The notes under the pieces: generated by a model
Databases searched by the model: none
Told to the model about the DNA's origin: nothing
Seen by the model: the letters and a program-made list of their open reading frames with translations, nothing else
Shown here: one piece after another, positions 25,255-32,828 of the stretch
How the letters are laid out: every line of letters starts with the position of its first letter
How positions within the stretch are numbered: the first letter of the stretch is position 1
Made by a program: the position numbers and the translations under genes
DNA from: Sphingobium sp. TKS
Lineage (GTDB): Bacteria > Pseudomonadota > Alphaproteobacteria > Sphingomonadales > Sphingomonadaceae
Reading direction: 5' to 3'
Assembly (NCBI RefSeq): GCF_001563265.1
Contig: NZ_CP005083.1
Coordinates: 3,599,001-3,663,000 of the forward strand
DNA length: 64,000 nucleotides

Positions 25255-25285
25255 TTGTAGATTATGGATAGACCGCGCACCCGCG

Positions 25286-25402
25286 ATGATCGACGCCCTT
25301 TCCCTTCTCATCAGTCATGGCGTCATCATGCTGGCGGCCTGGCGCCTGCTGTCGCGGCCCGATCTCGACCGCGATCCGGATGAGGTCCGCGAAGATGCGT
25401 GA
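25286..25402 (+). CDS. Candidate 38-residue single-pass membrane protein
   Basis: An open frame MIDALSLLISHGVIMLAAWR... ending DEVREDA: one hydrophobic helix followed by an acidic tail. Its stop lies 8 nt inside the start of the ligase-like gene, an arrangement that suggests translational coupling. The 38-residue length is too short to be certain. It lies exactly where a leader gene of the glycan ligase would be. Confidence 0.45.
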   Translation: MIDALSLLISHGVIMLAAWRLLSRPDLDRDPDEVREDA

Positions 25403-26753
25403 CCTGTTCTTCGTCGCCTTTCTGGGCGTCTTCTTCTTGGCTGGCTTGCGCAGGCCTTTCCTGCTGATCGCGGTCTATGCCTATATCGACATCGTTTCTC
25501 CTCAGCGACTCTCCTATTTCCTGCTGAACAGCATCCCGATTTCCTTCATCGCCTTCCTGCTGGCGGTGGGGACTTGGGCACTGGTCGACGACAAGAAGGA
25601 CTGCCGCTTCTCCGCGCGGCAGGTGATCCTGCTGCTGCTGCTCGCCTGGTGCGGATATACCACGGCGACGGCGGACTTCCCGATCAACGCAGTCACCAAA
25701 TGGGGCTGGGTCTGGAAGGCGATGGTGTTCGCCATCTTCCTGCCCGTCACCCTGCGCACGCGCCTGCGGATCGAGGCGCTGACCCTGTTCATGGTGCTCT
25801 GCGCCAGCACGATCATCATCAATGGCGGCATGAAGACGGCGCTGTCGGGCGGCGGCTATGGCGTGCTGAACCTGATGGTCGACAATAATAGCGGCCTGTA
25901 TGAAGGCAGCATCATCTCGACCGTCGCCATTTCGCTGATCCCGCTGATCCTCTGGCTGTCGCGGCATGGCACCATCTTCCCCCCCGACTGGCGGGTCAGG
26001 CTGTTCGCCTATGCGCTCTGCTTCGCCTGCCTGCTGATGCCCATCGGGACCGAGGCACGCACAGGGCTGGTCTGCATCGCCGTCCTGGCGGGACTGATGC
26101 TGATGCGGTCGAAGCGGCGCTTCATCTATGGTCCGCTGATGGCGGTCGCAGCGCTGGCGGCGATCCCCTTCCTGCCCGCCAGCTTCACCCAGCGCATGTC
26201 GACCATCGAAAATCACCAGAGCGACGAGAGCGCCTCCACGCGCCTCGAAGTGTGGAAATGGACGCTGGACTATGTGAAGGAGCATCCGGGCGGCGGCGGC
26301 TTCGACAATTATCTGCAGAACAAGTTCACCTATGTCATGCAGGAGCGGGTCGTCGACGCCGCCGGATCGCGCATGGAAAAGCGCATCGTCACCGACCATG
26401 GCCGCGCCTATCACAGCGCCTATTTCGAGATGCTGGGCGAGCAGGGCTATTTCGGCTTCTTCCTCTGGGCGCTGCTGCATCTGACCTGCTTCGTCCGCAC
26501 CGAAGCGATCCGGCGCATGTACCGCAAGCGCGAAGGCGATGAGGCCTGGGTCGCGCCCTTCGCCCTCGCCCTGCAACAGGGGCATGTCATCTACATGGTC
26601 GGATCGCTGTTCGTGGGCATCGCCTATCAGCCTTTCATCTTCATGATGCTCTCGCTGCAAATCGGCCTCGACACCTATTTGACCCGCAAACGCAAGTTCG
26701 CGGCGCGCCAGCCGTTATTTCCCGCATCACCAGTCGCGCAGAGGACCGCATGA
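25395..26753 (+). CDS. Putative O-glycosylation ligase, exosortase-A-associated (Wzy/WaaL-like)
   Basis: A 452-residue polytopic membrane protein with about ten hydrophobic spans, beginning MRDLFFVAFLGVFFLAGLRRPF. The segments YIDIVSPQRLSYFLLN, FPINAVTKWGWVWKAMVFAI and IGTEARTGLVCIAVLAGLMLM, and the long periplasmic loop with RLEVWKWTLDYVKEHPGGGGF, match the O-antigen-ligase-like family found in exosortase A clusters. It should polymerise or transfer lipid-linked glycan in the periplasm. ATG 25395 is preferred over 25317, which would add a non-hydrophobic leader. Confidence 0.85.
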   Translation: MRDLFFVAFLGVFFLAGLRRPFLLIAVYAYIDIVSPQRLSYFLLNSIPISFIAFLLAVGTWALVDDKKDCRFSARQVILLLLLAWCGYTTATADFPINAVTKWGWVWKAMVFAIFLPVTLRTRLRIEALTLFMVLCASTIIINGGMKTALSGGGYGVLNLMVDNNSGLYEGSIISTVAISLIPLILWLSRHGTIFPPDWRVRLFAYALCFACLLMPIGTEARTGLVCIAVLAGLMLMRSKRRFIYGPLMAVAALAAIPFLPASFTQRMSTIENHQSDESASTRLEVWKWTLDYVKEHPGGGGFDNYLQNKFTYVMQERVVDAAGSRMEKRIVTDHGRAYHSAYFEMLGEQGYFGFFLWALLHLTCFVRTEAIRRMYRKREGDEAWVAPFALALQQGHVIYMVGSLFVGIAYQPFIFMMLSLQIGLDTYLTRKRKFAARQPLFPASPVAQRTA

Positions 26754-27445
26754 AGGGCGAGTTGAAGATTTTGGGCGCAGCCCACGGGCTGCTGCTGGGG
26801 CTGGTGCTCGCGTCGCCGCTGATCGCGCCGTCGCTGCTGCCCTGGGGGGCGGAAGCGCTGTTCATCATCGCCGCCTTCCAGTTGCGGCTGGCCGACCGGC
26901 GCTGGGAAACCCGCGCGGGGTTGCACGGCTGGATCAGCCATATCCGCATGGCGCCGCTGCGGCTGGCGCCCTGGGCCGGAACGACGGTCGTCGCGCTGAT
27001 CGCGGGGCCGGAACAGGCGCGGCTCGCCGCCGCGATCCTGATCGCCATCGCCATGAGCGAATTGCTGATCTATCCGGTCATCGCCCATCTGCTCGGCCGT
27101 CTGCCGCGCCTGGGTCTGGCGGGAGCGATTTTGCTGCTGCTCATCGGCTGTGGCCTGACGGAGCCGGGACAGGCGGCGCGCTTCGCCATGGCCTTTGCGT
27201 TGGGAATGGGTGGTTGCGTCTTCTGGCTGCGCGGCCCGGATGGGGAGGCGGGCGCGACACTCGCCGCGCTGGCGGGCGCGGTTGCCGCGCTGATCATCGC
27301 CCTGCTGTGGCCGCTGGCAAAGACAGTGGCTATTCCCGCCGCGATTCTCTGCCTGACGCTGACGCTCGCTCATTTGTCGGTCATGCGCCGCCATCCGCTG
27401 CATTGGCGGCTGCCGAGCGGCATGCGGTTCATGCGGTTTCACTAG
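26750..27445 (+). CDS. Hypothetical polytopic membrane protein
   Basis: A 231-residue, strongly hydrophobic protein with about seven or eight predicted helices (ILGAAHGLLLGLVLASPLIA, LAAAILIAIAMSELLIYPVI and others) and a short basic C-terminus. No family recognised. ATGA overlap with the ligase-like gene makes it part of the same operon, so a role in the same glycan system is plausible. Confidence 0.7.
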   Translation: MKGELKILGAAHGLLLGLVLASPLIAPSLLPWGAEALFIIAAFQLRLADRRWETRAGLHGWISHIRMAPLRLAPWAGTTVVALIAGPEQARLAAAILIAIAMSELLIYPVIAHLLGRLPRLGLAGAILLLLIGCGLTEPGQAARFAMAFALGMGGCVFWLRGPDGEAGATLAALAGAVAALIIALLWPLAKTVAIPAAILCLTLTLAHLSVMRRHPLHWRLPSGMRFMRFH

Positions 27446-27500
27446 GCGGCGTTCGGAAGGCTTTGGCGACGGCTATTGGTCAGTTCCAGCCATTGAGAGG

Positions 27501-27589
27501 CACGTGTTCCTGCGAAGGCAGGAACCCAGTTCCTGCGATGCGACGATCCACGAACGGCAAGGCTGGGCTCCTGCCTTCGCAGGAGCACG
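27501..27589. repeat. Dispersed repeat, family R3, copy 2
   Basis: Same structure as the copy at 25190: GTTCCTGCGAAGGCAGGAAC with CCAGTTC, then a spacer, then CTGGGCTCCTGCCTTCGCAG with GAGCACG. It fills most of the gap before the topoisomerase gene. Confidence 0.87.
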
Positions 27590-27701
27590 GTGCACTTCAA
27601 GGAAAGCGACGCAAAAGCGGATCTTCCACTCTCCACCCAATTCTCCTCCCCCGATCGTGCGTTGCGGAACGAAGCTATAAACGGCGGGTTGAAGAAAAAT
27701 C

Positions 27702-28709
27702 ATGCCGCCAAAGCCCATCGTCCACGCCAATGACAGCCTGCCCGGCATCACGCGCCGGACCCTGAAAAGAGGATGGGCCTATTTCGACGCCAGCGGCGCG
27801 CGCATCACCGACCGGGAAGAGATCGACCGGCTGAACGCCATCGCCATGCCGCCCGCCTATCGCGATTGCTGGTTCTGCTCCACGCCCAATGGCCATATCC
27901 AGGCGACCGGCTATGATGATCGGGGCCGCAAGCAATATCGCTATCACACCGATTTCCGCGCTGCGCGGGAGGCGGAGAAATATGCCGGATGCGCCGCCTT
28001 CGGCCATGCCCTGCCGAAACTGCGCGCCCGGATCGAGGCCGATCTCTCCAAAAGGGGTCTGCGCAAGGAAAGGACGCTGGCCGCCGTCGTGCGCCTGCTC
28101 GATCTGGCCAAGGTCCGCATCGGCAATGAGCAATATGCCGCCGCGAACAAGAGCTTCGGCGCAACCACGCTACGCCGCCGCCATGTCGACCTGCGCGGTC
28201 AGGCGCTGCGCCTGCGCTACCGCGCCAAATCGGGGCGCGAGCATGAGCTGACCGTCACCGACCGCCGCCTGGCCCGCTTCGCGCGCGCGGTGCAGGATCT
28301 GCCGGGACAGCATCTGTTCCAATATCTGGATGAGGAAGGCCTCGCCCGGCCGATCACCTCCAGCGACGTCAACGCCTATATAGCGCAAGCGATGGGCGGC
28401 GATTTCACCGCCAAGCATTTCCGCACCTGGGGCGCTTCCGTCATCGCCTTCGAGGTTTTGGCGGCGGAAAGCCTGTCGCTCAAGCAGATGATCGCGCCGG
28501 TGGCGGAAGCGCTGGGCAACACCCCGGCGATCAGCCGCAAAAGCTATATCCACCCCGCATTGATCGAGCTTTGCCGCAACGGACAGGATGAATGGCGCGA
28601 AGGGCTTCGCCTGCCGCGCGCAACCCGCTATCTGTCCCGTTACGAACGGGGACTGATCGCCTTGTTGGAGAGCCTGGACACCGTTTCCGCGCTCCCGCTG
28701 GCGGCCTGA
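27702..28709 (+). CDS. DNA topoisomerase IB (poxvirus/eukaryotic type)
   Basis: Type IB topoisomerases relax supercoils through a 3'-phosphotyrosyl intermediate. The 335 residues show the DNA-binding N-terminus (WAYFDASGARITDREEIDRLNAIAMPPAYRD), the conserved VRIGNEQYAAANKSFGATTLR segment, a KSGREHELTV strand and the catalytic Tyr in SRKSYIHPALIE near residue 283. The length fits bacterial TopIB. It is monocistronic or leads the mechanosensitive channel gene that begins 27 nt later. Confidence 0.93.
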   Translation: MPPKPIVHANDSLPGITRRTLKRGWAYFDASGARITDREEIDRLNAIAMPPAYRDCWFCSTPNGHIQATGYDDRGRKQYRYHTDFRAAREAEKYAGCAAFGHALPKLRARIEADLSKRGLRKERTLAAVVRLLDLAKVRIGNEQYAAANKSFGATTLRRRHVDLRGQALRLRYRAKSGREHELTVTDRRLARFARAVQDLPGQHLFQYLDEEGLARPITSSDVNAYIAQAMGGDFTAKHFRTWGASVIAFEVLAAESLSLKQMIAPVAEALGNTPAISRKSYIHPALIELCRNGQDEWREGLRLPRATRYLSRYERGLIALLESLDTVSALPLAA

Positions 28710-28736
28710 CCCGCACCCACGGCTTCAAGGATGTTC

Positions 28737-29882
28737 ATGGCCAAGAAAGACCCCGTCGCCCTGCCAGAGATCGACGTCCGCCCGCCTAATCTGGCGGAAA
28801 TGTGGCATTCGACGGTCCACTGGTTCTCGCTCCACTATCTGCAAATCCTGATCGCGATCGGCGCGGCGGTCGTCATCTACAGCCTGCTGACGGCGCTGCG
28901 CAGCGTCGGCGGGCGGCTGAAGGGCGCTCCCGGCGACACGCTGGGCTTTACCAATGTCGCGGGCCGGGCCTTTGCCCGCACCACCCATTTCTTCATGGGC
29001 GCAGTCGCGGCGCGGCTGGTGGTCAGCTATGCCAACCCACCACAGATGGTGCTGAAGACCGTCGCCTTCCTCTTCACCATCGCCGCCGTCTTCCAATGCG
29101 CCATCTGGGCGCGGGAGATCATCCTGGGCCTGGTCGAGCGGCGCACTTCGGCGGATGAAAGCCAGAGCCTGGCCAATGCCATGGGCCTGATCCGGGTGCT
29201 GGTGACTTTTGCGCTGTTCGCGATCGCGCTGATCGTCGTGCTGGACAATCTGGGCGTCAACGTCACCGGCCTGGTCGCGGGCCTGGGCATAGGCGGCATC
29301 GCGATCGGTCTGGCCGCGCAGGGCATCTTCTCCGACCTGTTCGCCGCGCTGTCGATCATCTTCGACAAGCCCTTCCGCCAGGGCGAGGTCATCACCTATG
29401 ACCAGACCACCGCCCGGGTCGAGCATATCGGCCTCAAAAGCACGCATCTGCGCGCGATGAGCGGTGAGAAGAAGGTGATCTCCAACGCCAATCTGCTGCA
29501 GAAGGAGATCACCAGCCTTCAGATGCTGACGCAGCGCCGCGTGACCTTCGCGATCGGCATCATCTACCAGACTCCCGAGGACAAGGCCGATGCGATCACG
29601 GCGATGCTCAAGGAGATCGTGGAGGCGCAGGGGCATATCTTCGTCAATGCGGGGCTGGTGAGCTTTGGCGCCAGTTCGCTCGACTATCAGCTCAATTTCG
29701 ACGTGCTCGACCCCGACACCCATGATTATTTCCTGTCGCGGCACGGGGTCGGCCTCGCCATCTGGAAGCGCTTCAGGGCGGAGGGGATCGAATTCGCCTA
29801 TCCGACGCAGACCAGCTTCACCGCCGCGCCGGATGGCCGGACGGTCATGCCCTATCCGGAAGCGCCTGCCCGACTCGCCTGA
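28737..29882 (+). CDS. MscS-family mechanosensitive channel protein
   Basis: A 381-residue inner-membrane protein with about four N-terminal helices and a C-terminal cytoplasmic MscS beta domain. The pore-lining stretch VTGLVAGLGIGGIAIGLAAQGIFSDLFAALSIIFDKPFRQGEVI is the diagnostic MscS TM3/beta junction. It should open under osmotic downshock. ATG 28737 is preferred over ATG 28731 by spacing from AAGG. An extended N-terminus distinguishes it from minimal MscS. Confidence 0.9.
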   Translation: MAKKDPVALPEIDVRPPNLAEMWHSTVHWFSLHYLQILIAIGAAVVIYSLLTALRSVGGRLKGAPGDTLGFTNVAGRAFARTTHFFMGAVAARLVVSYANPPQMVLKTVAFLFTIAAVFQCAIWAREIILGLVERRTSADESQSLANAMGLIRVLVTFALFAIALIVVLDNLGVNVTGLVAGLGIGGIAIGLAAQGIFSDLFAALSIIFDKPFRQGEVITYDQTTARVEHIGLKSTHLRAMSGEKKVISNANLLQKEITSLQMLTQRRVTFAIGIIYQTPEDKADAITAMLKEIVEAQGHIFVNAGLVSFGASSLDYQLNFDVLDPDTHDYFLSRHGVGLAIWKRFRAEGIEFAYPTQTSFTAAPDGRTVMPYPEAPARLA

Positions 29883-29977
29883 CCGCATATCGGACTCGGC
29901 CCATCATGCTCCTGCTTGCCTGACCCGGCGGCGGGAGTCAGGCCGGGCCGACCATGAACAGACATTTCGGAATTTCC

Positions 29978-30364
29978 ATGAAACCGATCTATTTGCTGGC
30001 CGCGGCAGCATTTGCTCTCGCTCCCGCAGCCCATGCCGAGGGGATCGGCGCCGAACTTGATTATGGTCGGGCCGACGGCCATTGGGGCACGGAAATCGGC
30101 GCGGGCTATGCGCTGGACATTGGCGGCTTCAGCCTGACGCCGGGCGGCGGCGTCTATCTGCGCGACGGCGATGCGAAGCTCTATGGACGCGTGGAGGCAA
30201 GCTATACCCTGCCCGCCTCCGCCACCATCGGCGCGGGCGTGCGCTTCAGCGGCGACAACACGCGGCCCTATGCGACGCTTGCCATGCCGCTGATCCCCAA
30301 GTTGCGCGCCAAGGCCAATGTCGGGCCTAAATATTATGCCGTGGGTCTAACGTTGGGCTATTGA
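29978..30364 (+). CDS. Small exported, possibly beta-barrel, protein
   Basis: A 128-residue product with a clear signal peptide (MKPIYLLAAAAFALAPAAHA). The mature part alternates hydrophobic and polar residues in Gly-rich strands (GGFSLTPGGGVYLR, ASYTLPASATIGAGVRF) and ends in an aromatic residue (YAVGLTLGY), as expected of a small outer-membrane barrel or surface protein. An ATG 24 nt earlier gives a longer start but no improvement to the signal peptide. Function unknown. Confidence 0.65.
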   Translation: MKPIYLLAAAAFALAPAAHAEGIGAELDYGRADGHWGTEIGAGYALDIGGFSLTPGGGVYLRDGDAKLYGRVEASYTLPASATIGAGVRFSGDNTRPYATLAMPLIPKLRAKANVGPKYYAVGLTLGY

Positions 30365-30379
30365 TGATAACCCGGAATT

Positions 30380-31354
30380 CTAGCCCACGCCCCACAGGCT
30401 ACCGGGATGGAGCAGCCCATCATGTAGAGTAAGTGCGCCTTCCCTGTCCTTCGCCAGCAACAGCGCGCCATCCAGATCGATCCAGTCGGCCCCCTGCGCC
30501 ACCAGCGCCGCCGGCGCGATCCCCAGCGACGTGCCCAACATGCAGCCGACCATCACGCGAAACCCCCGCACTCTGGCCTCCCGCGACAGGGCCAGCGCCT
30601 CGGTCAGCCCACCCGCCTTGTCGAGCTTGATGTTCACCGCGTCGAAATTCCCCAGCCGGTCGAGATCGGCCCGCGTATGACAACTCTCGTCGGCGCAAAG
30701 CGGCAGCGGCGACCTGATCCCGGAGAGCCGCTCCTCCCTGCCATGGACGATCGGCTGCTCGACCATCTCCACACCCAGTTCCGCCAGCGCCTGAGCCTCG
30801 GCCACGATATCCAGATCATGCCAGCTCTCATTGGCGTCGACGATCAACCGCACGTCCGGCGCGCCCGCCCGCACGGCGGCGATCCGCGCCCGGTCGCCCT
30901 CGCCGGTCAGCTTGCATTTGAGCAGGCCGAAGCCGCGCCCCGCCGCCGCCCGCGCATCCGCCTCCATCTTTTCCGGCTCGCCCAGGCTGATGGTGAAGGC
31001 GGTCGGCAAGGGCTGCGGCTCCTCCAGCCCCGCCAATTTCCAGACCGGCACCCCGGCGCGCTTCGCCTCCAGATCCCAGAGCGCGCAGTCCAGCGCATTG
31101 CGCGCCGCCCCACGCGGCATCGCCTCCAGCAACGCCTCGCGCTCCAGCGGCCCGGCATAGGCGTCGATCGCCGCCGCGCAACCTTCCGCCGTCTCGCCTT
31201 CATAATAGATCGCCGTGCCCTCGCCCCGGCCGACATGCGCGCCGTCGCCCACGGTGCAGACGACGACGTCCACCGATGTCTTCGCTCCCCGGCTGATGAT
31301 GAAGGCTCCCGCGACCGGCCAGCGTTCAACAGTCGCGGATATGATGCGTGTCAT
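30380..31354 (-). CDS. dgcA: Enolase-superfamily dipeptide epimerase / N-acetyl-D-Glu racemase-like
   Basis: A 324-residue member of the muconate-lactonising/dipeptide epimerase branch. The catalytic Lys pair is in LLKCKLTG near residue 145, metal ligands are in RLIVDANESW and the MVEQPI and CADESCHTR segments, and the second catalytic Lys is in VNIKLDKAGG. The N-terminal RWPVAGAFIISRGAKT is the pattern I associate with the DgcA group. Members act on L-Ala-D/L-Glu in murein recycling or on N-acetyl-D-Glu. A DgcN partner is not adjacent, so the substrate is not certain. Confidence 0.85.
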   Translation of the reverse strand: MTRIISATVERWPVAGAFIISRGAKTSVDVVVCTVGDGAHVGRGEGTAIYYEGETAEGCAAAIDAYAGPLEREALLEAMPRGAARNALDCALWDLEAKRAGVPVWKLAGLEEPQPLPTAFTISLGEPEKMEADARAAAGRGFGLLKCKLTGEGDRARIAAVRAGAPDVRLIVDANESWHDLDIVAEAQALAELGVEMVEQPIVHGREERLSGIRSPLPLCADESCHTRADLDRLGNFDAVNIKLDKAGGLTEALALSREARVRGFRVMVGCMLGTSLGIAPAALVAQGADWIDLDGALLLAKDREGALTLHDGLLHPGSLWGVG

Positions 31355-31449
31355 CGGCGTTCCCTGTGCTGAATATGGTCGGGCCTATGCGAACCGGCTA
31401 TCCCGCCGCATAACCAGTCTCAACCCGCAGATAAAGGATAGGCGCACCC

Positions 31450-32736
31450 GTGACCTCCAGAGAATTGACCGGCTTCCTGTCCCTCAGCGATGCCGACGCA
31501 CTGGCGGCCCGGCGCCGGCTGTCCGATATGGCCTGGCGCATCGGCTTCGGCGCAATCACCTGGCCCTGGCTGCTGGCGAGCCTGTCGGGCGGGCGCAAGG
31601 CGGACAAGCGCGCCTTGCTCGATGAACTCGGCCTGCCCCATGACGCCCTGCCGCATCTGGGCAGTTGGAAGGCCGATGTCGGCTTCCTGCGCCATATCGT
31701 CAGGGAAATCGCCCGGCTGCGGCCCGCCCATGTGGTCGAACTGGGCGCGGGCGCTTCCACGCTGATCGCGGCGCGCGCCCTTGCGCTGCATGGCGGGGGA
31801 CGGCTGACCAGCTTCGACCAGCATGACGGTTTCGTGCAGGCGACTCGCAACTGGCTTGCCGATCATGGCCTGACGGCCGATTTGCGCCACGCGCCCCTCG
31901 CGGTCGAGAGCCGGGATTGGCCGGGCCGCTGGTACGATATCGACAGCCTGCCCGACAGCATCGACCTGCTGATCATCGACGGACCGCCCTGGGCGGTGCA
32001 CCCGCTGGTGCGCGGCGCTGCGGACAGCCTGTTCGCGCGCCTTTCACCGGGCGCGGTCGTGCTGCTCGATGACGCCGCCCGCCCCGGCGAGCGGCTCGTC
32101 GCCCGGCGCTGGCGCAAGCGCTGGCCGCATATCGACTTCCGCCTGAAGCATGACGGGACCAAGGGCACGCTGGTAGGGCGCCGCCGCGACACCTCAATCC
32201 CCGTCGCCAACGACAATGAACAGGGCCGCGCCTGGCGCCATCTCGCCCGCGCCGCTGGCATCGCCGCGCTGATCGCCACCGGCTGGATCGCCCGCGGCGA
32301 ACTGGGTGAATTTCCCCAGGCGGCACAGGCCAGCACCTTCCTGGACGAAGCAGCCGCGTCCCACCGCACGGGGCTGCTGCGGCAGCGCATGGCGTCGCAG
32401 GTGGAAAGCGCCACGCTCAACCCCTACGAAATCCAGCGATCGACCGGCATCATCCTGCCTCCGCTGCCCGCAAAGTGGCGCATCCATGACGTGCAGCTTT
32501 ATCCGACGCCCGACAGCCCGGCCGTCGCCGTGTCGATCACCACGCCGGAGGGCGAACAACTGTCCTTCTTCGCGGACCGGGCCGAAACCCCGGCGGAGGC
32601 GCGTCCACTGCTCGCCCGGCGCGCGGACGACGTCATCGCCTATTGGGAAGCGGGCGACATGGCCTATGCCCTGACCGGCCGCGCCGGGCCGCAGCGGATC
32701 ATGGCGCTGGCGGCGGAGATCGCGCCCGCCGGTTGA
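31450..32736 (+). CDS. SAM methyltransferase fused to an anti-sigma-factor-like membrane domain
   Basis: A 428-residue protein with two unrelated halves. Residues 75-245 form a class I methyltransferase domain: motif I is VVELGAGAST at 96-105 and a later IDLLIIDGPPW strand lies at 171-181. Residues 262-280 form a transmembrane helix (WRHLARAAGIAALIATGWI). The remainder (FLDEAAASHRTGLLRQRMA ... EGEQLSFFADRAE ... DDVIAYWEAGDMAYALTGRAG) resembles the periplasmic part of alphaproteobacterial anti-sigma factors. The zinc-binding or sigma-binding N-terminal domain is absent, and no sigma factor gene is nearby. The start is a GTG after AAAGGATAG. Confidence 0.7.
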   Translation: MTSRELTGFLSLSDADALAARRRLSDMAWRIGFGAITWPWLLASLSGGRKADKRALLDELGLPHDALPHLGSWKADVGFLRHIVREIARLRPAHVVELGAGASTLIAARALALHGGGRLTSFDQHDGFVQATRNWLADHGLTADLRHAPLAVESRDWPGRWYDIDSLPDSIDLLIIDGPPWAVHPLVRGAADSLFARLSPGAVVLLDDAARPGERLVARRWRKRWPHIDFRLKHDGTKGTLVGRRRDTSIPVANDNEQGRAWRHLARAAGIAALIATGWIARGELGEFPQAAQASTFLDEAAASHRTGLLRQRMASQVESATLNPYEIQRSTGIILPPLPAKWRIHDVQLYPTPDSPAVAVSITTPEGEQLSFFADRAETPAEARPLLARRADDVIAYWEAGDMAYALTGRAGPQRIMALAAEIAPAG

Positions 32737-32805
32737 CGCGATCCGGGTGGGACCGGATTATATGACACCGAGATTTCGGCGTCGTGCAATGTTCCATTTC
32801 TCGCG

Positions 32806-32817
32806 AAATCCCTTTAG
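32806..32817 (+). promoter_or_regulatory. Weak variant of the start-proximal element before the ABC exporter
   Basis: AAATCCCTTTAG ends 11 nt before the chosen ATG at 32829, the same spacing as the stronger elements at ubiE, nadE, hisN and exbD. A short inverted repeat ATTTC/GAAAT precedes it. The match is partial. Confidence 0.35.
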
Positions 32818-32828
32818 AGCCCGGCGCC

